From: Patescibacteria group bacterium
GTDB lineage: Bacteria > Patescibacteriota > Patescibacteriia > Magasanikbacterales > UBA922
Length of the DNA stretch: 33,451 bases
Direction: 5' to 3'
Assembly (NCBI GenBank): GCA_018824545.1
Contig: JAHJGG010000059.1
Span: 1 to 33,451, forward strand
In this document: positions 15,288 through 21,291 of the stretch, piece by piece
Layout: every line of letters begins with the position of its first letter
How positions within the stretch are numbered: position 1 is the first letter of the stretch
Position numbers and translations under genes: made by a program
The notes under the pieces: model-generated
The model's database searches: none
Seen by the model: only the letters and a program-made list of their open reading frames with translations
Told to the model about the DNA's origin: nothing

Positions 15288-16383
15288 ACTCTTTCAACCA
15301 CCTCAAATACGCCTCCACAAATCCATCAAGCCCTCCATCCAACACAACTTCCGGATCGGTTGTTTCAAATCTATATCTCAAATCTTTTACCATTTTGTAT
15401 GGCTGTAAAACATAAGAACGGATCTGATTCCCCCACTCTGCACTCTTGTGTTCGCCTCGAATTTTCAATCGCTCAGATTCTTCTTCATCTTCTTTTAATT
15501 TTTGCAATTTGGATTTCAAAATTTTTAGAGCTGTTTCTTTGTTTTGTAATTGTGAACGCTCGTTCTGACACTGTACAGTGGTACCAGTCGGAGTGTGGAC
15601 TATTCGTACTGCAGAATAAGTTGTGTTTACACTCTGACCACCATGTCCACCAGCCATAAAAGTATCAATCCGCAAATCCTTTTCATCTAGTTCAAAATCT
15701 TCATGTTCAATTTCTGGAATTACTTCTATGCCAGCAAATGAAGTGTGGCGCATTTTTTCTGCATCAAAAGGAGAAATACGAACAAGCCTGTGTGTACCAT
15801 GTTCTGATTTCAAATGTCCATATGCATAACGACCTTCTACACGAATTGTGGATGATTTAATTCCTGCCTCGCTTCCACGAGACTCATCTAAAATAGTTGT
15901 TTTCCAATTTTTCTTTTCACAATAACGCAAAATCATACGAAGCAACATCTCTGCCCAATCTTGAGCTTCTGTACCACCAGAGCCAGCATAAACGCCCACA
16001 ATCGCATTGGCTACATCATGTCTACCATCCATCAAAGTATAAAATTCCAAATCCATTATTTGCTTTTTAGTACTCTCAAATTGTTTTTCCAAATCTTCAC
16101 GCAAATTAACATCCTTATCTACCTCGTCCATTTTGGCCATTTCCAGCAAATCTCCTACTGCAACTCTTAATTTTTTATAATTATCCACTTCTTGCTGAAG
16201 TTCTCCCAGCTCCTTGCTAACTCGAGTCGCATTTTCTGTGTCATCCCAAAACCCAGGCTTACTAGATTCACTTGTTAGTTCATTAATTTTAACTTCACTT
16301 TCTTCAATCTTAAGCATACCCCGCATTTCCGAGAGCTTTAAATATAATTCTTCTAGGGATTTTACTAATTCATGCATTTCCAT
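15286..16383 (-). CDS. prfB: Peptide chain release factor 2
   Basis: RF2 reads UAA and UGA stops and triggers peptide release. From the preferred start (MEMHELVKSLEELY) it has 365 residues. The RF2-specific SPF tripeptide (HRLVRISPFDAEKMRH, about 204-206) and the catalytic GGQ (AGGHGGQSVNTT, about 248-250) are intact. The reading frame is continuous: the programmed frameshift and in-frame UGA that many bacteria have near codon 25 (at the LRGYLD region) is absent, and the matching segment here reads MRGMLKIEES. Eleven further in-frame codons upstream are possible but fall in an AT-rich word-like spacer. RF2 fits the use of TGA as a stop elsewhere in the window. Confidence 0.95.
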   Translation of the reverse strand: MEMHELVKSLEELYLKLSEMRGMLKIEESEVKINELTSESSKPGFWDDTENATRVSKELGELQQEVDNYKKLRVAVGDLLEMAKMDEVDKDVNLREDLEKQFESTKKQIMDLEFYTLMDGRHDVANAIVGVYAGSGGTEAQDWAEMLLRMILRYCEKKNWKTTILDESRGSEAGIKSSTIRVEGRYAYGHLKSEHGTHRLVRISPFDAEKMRHTSFAGIEVIPEIEHEDFELDEKDLRIDTFMAGGHGGQSVNTTYSAVRIVHTPTGTTVQCQNERSQLQNKETALKILKSKLQKLKEDEEESERLKIRGEHKSAEWGNQIRSYVLQPYKMVKDLRYRFETTDPEVVLDGGLDGFVEAYLRWLKE

Positions 16384-16484
16384 ACTATTTATCATATAAC
16401 ATATACCATATAACACACGATAGATGTCACATCTTACATGTTACATGCTACTGATCAAAAAATCAACCATCCACAACCTGAAGC

Positions 16485-16512
16485 TTGCTTGTTTCAATAT
16501 TTGGTGTATAAT
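16485..16512 (+). promoter_or_regulatory. Promoter of candidate RNA A
   Basis: TTGCTT (16485-16490), 16-bp spacer, perfect TATAAT (16507-16512). A perfect TTATCCACA (DnaA-box consensus) at 16517-16525 overlaps the predicted start. Confidence 0.6.
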
Positions 16513-16518
16513 ACTATT

Positions 16519-16804
16519 ATCCACACAAAGGAGGGACTGGTCTGTTAATAGATAGAGGAGAAATCTTCTTTCAATTCGACTACTTCGTCGAAAAAAAGAT
16601 ACGGGTTCAATCCCAACAATACCCAAGCGGCACCTAGTTGATCATACTGATCACAAAAAGGTCTAAAAGCGTTAGGGATGACGGTCGCAAATACCGTGGT
16701 ATTGAAGGGTGGAGCTTGAAAACTTGACAAAAGGGGGAGTAGCAGAATACACAGACCAGTACCCCCCAACAAATTAAACAACCCCGACTAATTCGGGGTT
16801 GTTT
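16519..16804 (+). ncRNA. Candidate structured RNA A (family not recognised)
   Basis: A roughly 285-nt transcription unit on the plus strand with promoter and terminator but no convincing ORF. The ends pair: ACTGGTCTGT (16536-16545) with ACAGACCAGT (16751-16760) is a perfect 10-bp helix, extended by GGG/CCC after a one-base bulge. Inside are TTCGAC/GTCGAA around TACTTC (16575-16592), GGG-TTCAAT-CCC, CAATACC (16617-16623) with GGTATTG (16698-16704), TGATCA-TAC-TGATCA, and ACGGT/ACCGT (16681-16697). This is a multi-helix junction closed by a terminal stem, 237 nt in all. It lacks the conserved cores of RNase P RNA, SRP RNA and tmRNA that I can recognise. The minus-strand ORFs here look spurious. 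Confidence 0.55.
16776..16804. terminator. Bidirectional terminator between RNA A and groL
   Basis: A 12-bp perfect stem (AAACAACCCCGA with TCGGGGTTGTTT) around CTAAT. It has T runs in both senses, serving RNA A on the plus strand and groL on the minus strand. Confidence 0.93.
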
Positions 16805-16840
16805 TAAATCTGTATATATCTGTAACAAATCTGTTAAAAA

Positions 16841-18475
<1,635 letters not shown>

Positions 18476-18496
18476 TTAATATAGTTTTTAGTTCGG

Positions 18497-18555
18497 AGCC
18501 AATAGCCAATAGTTAGTTTGTACACCACTCTTGGCTATGAACTTTTGGCTATGAA
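18497..18555. repeat. TAGCCAA / TTGGCTA word hairpin between groS and groL
   Basis: AGCCAATAGCCAATAG at 18497-18512 faces TTGGCTATGAAC and TTTTGGCTATGAA at 18531-18555. The words are reverse complements. The hairpin sits in the groS-groL spacer upstream of the groL start. Confidence 0.88.
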
Positions 18556-18559
18556 ATTA

Positions 18560-18850
18560 TTATTGAATAATAGCAAGGACATCCTCTTGGCTAACAATTT
18601 TAAATTCTTCTCCATCGACCTCGACTTCATCGCCACCCCACTTTTTGTAGAGAACGATATTGCCAACAGCTACTTCCATCTGAGAACGTGTTCCATTCTC
18701 AAGTACTTTTCCAGGTCCGATTGCAATTACTTCACCTTCGGCTTTTTTTTCTTTGTCTACTGTATCTGGTAACACAATACCAGATGCTGTAACTTCTTTC
18801 TCTTTTTTTGGTCTGACCAATATATGGTCTCCAAGTGGTTTGATATTCAT
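18560..18850 (-). CDS. groS: Co-chaperonin GroES (Hsp10)
   Basis: 96 residues, full length. It caps the GroEL ring. Diagnostic sequence: MNIKPLGDHILVRPKKEKE, the mobile loop EVTASGIVLPDTVDKEK, GEVIAIGPGKVLENG, and VLYKKWGGDEVEVDGEEFKIVSQEDVLAII. First gene of the heat-shock pair, preceded by a sigma-70-type promoter and an HrcA-type operator. Confidence 0.98.
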   Translation of the reverse strand: MNIKPLGDHILVRPKKEKEVTASGIVLPDTVDKEKKAEGEVIAIGPGKVLENGTRSQMEVAVGNIVLYKKWGGDEVEVDGEEFKIVSQEDVLAIIQ

Positions 18851-18895
18851 ATGAATATTATTTTATTAAATGAATGAGACTCTTATATTTACTTC

Positions 18896-18922
18896 TTATC
18901 ACTCTTGTTTGTCGAGTGATAA
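18896..18922. promoter_or_regulatory. CIRCE-like HrcA operator of groSL
   Basis: TTATCACTC, nine bases, GAGTGATAA: a perfect 9-bp inverted repeat with N9 spacing. It equals the CIRCE consensus TTAGCACTC-N9-GAGTGCTAA except for one compensated change per arm (G to T and C to A). It sits about 10 bp downstream of the -10, overlapping the predicted start, as expected for HrcA repression. hrcA itself is not in the window. Confidence 0.9.
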
Positions 18923-18931
18923 TAATACCCT

Positions 18932-18959
18932 ATTTTACAGTAAATAAAAAAAATGTCAA
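18932..18959 (-). promoter_or_regulatory. Promoter of groSL
   Basis: On the minus strand TTGACA (18954-18959), 16-bp spacer, TAAAAT (18932-18937), directly followed by the CIRCE-like operator. Confidence 0.85.
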
Positions 18960-18997
18960 TACCATGACAGATCTAGACTAAAATATGCAAAATTTTG

Positions 18998-19070
18998 TCG
19001 GGCTGACACGACTTGAACGTGCGACCCCATGACCCCCAGCCATGTGCTCTACCAACTGAGCTACAGCCCG
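18998..19070 (-). tRNA. tRNA-Pro (anticodon GGG)
   Basis: Complete cloverleaf on the minus strand: acceptor CGGGCTG with CAGCCCG, D arm GCTC/GAGC, anticodon stem CATGG/TCATG with loop CTGGGGG, T arm GCACG-TTCAAGT-CGTGT, discriminator A. The anticodon GGG reads CCC and CCU. CCA is not encoded. A likely promoter (TTGACT at 19105-19110, TATTTT at 19082-19087, minus sense) lies just past the terminator of RNA B. Confidence 0.95.
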
Positions 19071-19112
19071 TTATTAAATATAAAATACATTATTATATAT
19101 ATGAAGTCAATC

Positions 19113-19134
19113 AAAAAATCCCACAAAGTGGGAC
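19113..19134 (-). terminator. Terminator of candidate RNA B
   Basis: On the minus strand TCCCAC-TTT-GTGGGA followed by six T. Confidence 0.92.
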
Positions 19135-19282
19135 CTCTTGAGACCCCGTTGCTTCGACAGTACAAATCTATATCCCTAGTACTAAGTGGATAACCGCAGT
19201 TCCGATCCACAGACCGGAACAATATGAGTATTCCAGGATATAGTGTTGTAGAATATGATCGTACTATCGGCAATCAGGATCC
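19113..19282 (-). ncRNA. Candidate structured RNA B (6S-like rod, unassigned)
   Basis: A roughly 170-nt minus-strand unit with a consensus promoter and a strong terminator but no plausible gene. It folds as one long rod. CGATAGTAC (plus 19261-19269) pairs with GTACTGTCG (plus 19155-19163) over 9 bp. A large 5'-side bulge of about 17 nt faces 4 nt on the other side. CTATATCC (plus 19236-19243) pairs with GGATATAG (plus 19168-19175), and an apical GTTCCG/CGGAAC hairpin (19199-19220) ends the rod. Outer pairs continue with GC-rich ends. Size, end-pairing and a central bubble resemble 6S RNA, but sequence does not prove that. It is followed 45 bp later by tRNA-Pro on the same strand. Confidence 0.6.
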
Positions 19283-19287
19283 TTTTT

Positions 19288-19316
19288 ATTATATTAATAA
19301 AAAGGATATGTGTCAA
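19288..19316 (-). promoter_or_regulatory. Consensus promoter of candidate RNA B
   Basis: TTGACA (19311-19316), exactly 17 bp, TATAAT (19288-19293), minus sense: a perfect sigma-70-type match, the strongest in the window by sequence together with the ndk promoter. Confidence 0.92.
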
Positions 19317-19344
19317 ATAACCAGACTATGTAAATGATGCAAAT

Positions 19345-19391
19345 AAAAAAATCCACCATTTACACAAATACACATGCGTAAGATGGTGGAT
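19345..19391 (-). terminator. Terminator of the 19421-19735 gene
   Basis: ATCCACCAT pairs with ATGGTGGAT, continuing with CTTAC/GTAA pairs, then seven T on the minus strand. Confidence 0.92.
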
Positions 19392-19420
19392 ATTAAAAGA
19401 TCAAACACTAAGACGTGACT

Positions 19421-19735
19421 TTAATCCCTCTTTTGATTATCACGTTTAGGAATCAATTTTTTGAACATTTTTCTAGCATTACTAACGTCCTTTGGCCAAT
19501 GACGCTTGTTTTTTTCAGCAAGTGTATTAAGCTCGTCTCCCATGCCTCCAATATATCGGAGACTAGCAAAAAAAATACCGAGTGGAACCAAACAACTTTG
19601 CATGAGGAGATCTCGATACTCATCACAAGCACCTTCTGCAATTTCGTCAGCGACACGCTTAGCAATATCCCTTTCAAAGGAAGCTCCATCTTCATTAAGG
19701 ACCCTTTCATCTCCCTTATTATTCAATCCTGCCAT
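19421..19735 (-). CDS. Hypothetical protein, strongly signalled small gene
   Basis: 104 residues, charged and mostly helical, with no signal peptide and no recognised family. The first half is acidic (DEIAEGACDEYRDLL), the middle carries one moderately hydrophobic stretch (QSCLVPLGIFFASLRYIGGMG) and the C-terminus is strongly basic (KMFKKLIPKRDNQKRD). Two cysteines occur at positions about 37 and 48. The gene is well framed: promoter TTGACA-17-GATAAT, a leader of about 70 nt, AAAGGGAG about 9 bases before ATG, and a strong terminator. Such complete signals support a real, actively expressed gene even though its job is unknown. It lies between ndk and RNA B. Confidence 0.75.
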   Translation of the reverse strand: MAGLNNKGDERVLNEDGASFERDIAKRVADEIAEGACDEYRDLLMQSCLVPLGIFFASLRYIGGMGDELNTLAEKNKRHWPKDVSNARKMFKKLIPKRDNQKRD

Positions 19736-19813
19736 GGATTCATTCTCCCTTTAGATATGTAAAGGCTGTCTCCTCACTAAGAAAAGAACAACTACCCACT
19801 TTAAATGCCTCGC

Positions 19814-19842
19814 ATTATCACATATTTTTCTATATTTGTCAA
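19814..19842 (-). promoter_or_regulatory. Promoter of the 19421-19735 gene
   Basis: TTGACA (19837-19842), 17-bp spacer, GATAAT (19814-19819), minus sense. Confidence 0.85.
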
Positions 19843-19852
19843 TACAAATAAA

Positions 19853-19881
19853 AAACCACCGACTTATTCTGGTGGTTTTTT
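19853..19881 (-). terminator. Terminator of ndk
   Basis: AAAAACCACC and GGTGGTTTTT form a perfect stem around a 10-base loop, with T runs on both strands; it abuts the neighbouring promoter. Confidence 0.9.
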
Positions 19882-19892
19882 AGTAAAATTTT

Positions 19893-19930
19893 TAATCCGT
19901 AGTATCTGTAATAGTCGCAAATCCGTAGCT
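19893..19930. repeat. TCCGTAG word repeat, copy 1
   Basis: 38 bp lying directly at the 3' end of ndk and almost identical to 23440-23476 (one substitution and one inserted base). It contains the word ATCCGTAG twice. Confidence 0.88.
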
Positions 19931-19932
19931 AT

Positions 19933-20505
19933 TTAAAATCTATCGTAAGACATTATAACGTCCCTATCTCCAAACCAATGCTTGATCTCATGCTCTGCCT
20001 CCTGCGGAGTTTCAGAAGCATGTAAAATATTCATAACTGCTCGCTTTTCAGAATTTGCAACAGCTGGTGAATCATTGGAAAAGTCTCCTCGGATTGTTCC
20101 CATATCAGCTTTATAAGGAAGTGTCTCTCCAGCAATCTTTCTTACCATGTCTACTGCATGCACGCCTTCAACTATCATTCGAACAAGTGGAGCAGAAGTC
20201 ATATAGTCTACAAGCCAACTACGTACCATCTTACCAATCTCCATTGCACTATCAGTTCCCAAATAGTCCTTAGCGTCTAATCCGTATTTTTCGTAAGTAC
20301 CAAGACTCTTTGTTCCCAAGCGCTCTATCCAGGCTTCATCTTTTGGGTAATGGTCGTCAATTTGCTCTGTTGTGGGTTGGAACATTTCCAAAGCTACAAT
20401 TTTTAAATCTCTCCTTTCAAAACGATTTATCACTTCGCCGATCAAAGCCTTTTTTACTCCGTCAGGCTTTATCATCACATATGTTTTTTCTTTTTTGAAA
20501 TCCAT
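19933..20505 (-). CDS. ndk: Nucleoside-diphosphate kinase, long form
   Basis: Transfers the gamma phosphate between NTPs and NDPs through a phosphohistidine. 190 residues against the usual 135-150. The core is standard: KTYVMIKPDGVKKALIGEVINRFE, LVRMIVEGVHAVDMVRKIAG, GTIRGDFSNDSPAVANSEKRAVMNILHASET with active His162. The extra length is an insertion at about residues 54-98 (PKDEAWIERLGTKSLGTYEK...), placed before the Kpn loop. The usual HGSD after the active site reads HASE. The gene has a consensus promoter and its own terminator, so it is a single-gene unit. Confidence 0.95.
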   Translation of the reverse strand: MDFKKEKTYVMIKPDGVKKALIGEVINRFERRDLKIVALEMFQPTTEQIDDHYPKDEAWIERLGTKSLGTYEKYGLDAKDYLGTDSAMEIGKMVRSWLVDYMTSAPLVRMIVEGVHAVDMVRKIAGETLPYKADMGTIRGDFSNDSPAVANSEKRAVMNILHASETPQEAEHEIKHWFGDRDVIMSYDRF

Positions 20506-20535
20506 ACTTTATATATTAATAATTACATTGGCAAT

Positions 20536-20564
20536 ATTATAAGAAAATATTGTGAAAATGTCAA
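20536..20564 (-). promoter_or_regulatory. Consensus promoter of ndk
   Basis: TTGACA (20559-20564), 17-bp spacer, TATAAT (20536-20541), minus sense; leader of about 25 nt. Confidence 0.92.
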
Positions 20565-20635
20565 GAAAACTGCTTTAATTTTATGAATAAATGGTTTTAC
20601 TAATAAAAATTAGTTAAACTTAATCCAAATGAATT

Positions 20636-20766
20636 GCGCCATCCTCGGGACACCTGTCCGCCCTTGGAGGAGAGCCCCGAGGTATTGGCAGAAAGTCTTT
20701 TGGTAAATCATTGTTCGAATTAACCTTTCCAATGCAGAGCATCGGGGAATTAAACCAATTTAATTC
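20636..20766. ncRNA. GC-rich structured island, possible switching RNA (strand uncertain)
   Basis: The 400-bp gap between ndk and the zinc-ribbon gene holds a GC-rich block. CCTCGGG (20643-20649) pairs with CCCGAGG (20676-20682), extended by GCCA/TGGC. The same CCCCGA can pair instead with TCGGGG (20742-20747), so the two folds exclude each other. ATTGG-AAAG can pair with CTTT-CCAAT across the middle, and GAATTAAA-CCAA-TTTAATTC ends the block. No known riboswitch motif was recognised and no terminator follows directly. Confidence 0.35.
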
Positions 20767-20845
20767 ACTTGTGTCAGTCAAAATCCATTCTTGTCAGTGT
20801 AATCAATGATTAAATCTGTTCAATGTTGATAAAAATTATCTAGAA

Positions 20846-20866
20846 TTGACAAAAAATAAATATAAT
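20846..20866 (+). promoter_or_regulatory. Possible promoter of the zinc-ribbon gene
   Basis: TTGACA at 20846-20851 and TATAAT at 20861-20866 are both perfect but only 9 bp apart, so they cannot act as one promoter. TTGACA with TTAAAT (17-bp spacing), or TATAAT with a weak upstream -35, are the alternatives. Confidence 0.45.
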
Positions 20867-20907
20867 GTTTAAATGCATTCACCCTTTAACCATGACATGG
20901 AGTGATT

Positions 20908-21087
20908 GTGGTAATTAAGCTAAAGAAAAAAAAGAGTGTTGGTTTGAATGGTAATGACAACAAAATCATATACACGAAAATTGAGAGAGTTCGTGTTTGG
21001 TGTGCTAAATGTAATTCTCACAAAGAGCCAATCAAACTTCCAAATGGAAAGCGTATCTGTCCAGAAAAACACGATTTGCAATACTAG
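20908..21087 (+). CDS. Small zinc-ribbon-like protein
   Basis: 59 residues from a GTG start (VIKLKKKKSVG). The N-terminus is basic. The C-terminal half has two ligand pairs: WCAKCNSHK and RICPEKHDLQY (C-x2-C ... C-x3-H), a likely structural zinc site. The GTG at 20908 is chosen because GGAG stands five bases ahead; another GTG at 20902 overlaps that site. A terminator follows 20 bp after the stop. It could be a nucleic-acid or ribosome-associated mini-protein, but no family is recognised and the role is unknown. Confidence 0.68.
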   Translation: MVIKLKKKKSVGLNGNDNKIIYTKIERVRVWCAKCNSHKEPIKLPNGKRICPEKHDLQY

Positions 21088-21106
21088 ACAGGTAAAGGAG
21101 ATCTTG

Positions 21107-21133
21107 AAACCCACTTACGAGTGGGTTTTTTTT
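21107..21133 (+). terminator. Terminator of the zinc-ribbon gene
   Basis: AACCCACT-TACG-AGTGGGTT, a perfect 8-bp stem with a tetraloop, followed by eight or more T. Confidence 0.95.
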
Positions 21134-21136
21134 CAT

Positions 21137-21289
21137 TGTCATCCTGAGTGAAGTCGCCGTGCCTGCCTGCAAGCAGGAGAGATCTTTCAAAATCTAAGTC
21201 AAATGGACCAACTTAATCCCTGCTAAGTCAATAAAACATTAATCTTGAAAGATCCTTCATCCCGATGCGAATCGTGATTCAGGATGACA
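21137..21289. repeat. TGTCATCCTGA-ended inverted-repeat element
   Basis: About 153 bp with perfect 11-bp terminal inverted repeats (TGTCATCCTGA at 21137-21147; TCAGGATGACA at 21279-21289). Inner complementary AGATCTTTCAA and TTGAAAGATC segments add to the fold-back. The TGTCATCCTGAgtGAAG word is a widespread interspersed bacterial repeat end. The element lies between the terminator of the zinc-ribbon gene and the helicase stop, two bases from the latter. No transposase or clear target duplication was seen. Confidence 0.85.
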
Positions 21290-21291
21290 GA

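Noticed and set aside
1460-16525. DnaA-box-like sites (1460-1468, 9966-9974, 16517-16525) as an origin
   Set aside because: They are single isolated sites kilobases apart, without a cluster, DUE or dnaA/dnaN/rpmH neighbours.
16519-16804. Candidate RNA A as a tmRNA
   Set aside because: A GCA-AAT-ACC frame ending in TGA after GGTC looks like a tag start, but it would encode ANTVVLKGGA without the usual AA end. There is no tRNA-like acceptor with matching T and D arms, and no CCA.
16441-16828. Three overlapping minus-strand ORFs of 61-78 codons
   Set aside because: They overlap candidate RNA A and its terminator, have no ribosome-binding sites, and their composition is not protein-like.
19061-19273. 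70-codon minus-strand ORF over tRNA-Pro and RNA B
   Set aside because: It crosses the tRNA and a perfect terminator and lacks any translation signal.
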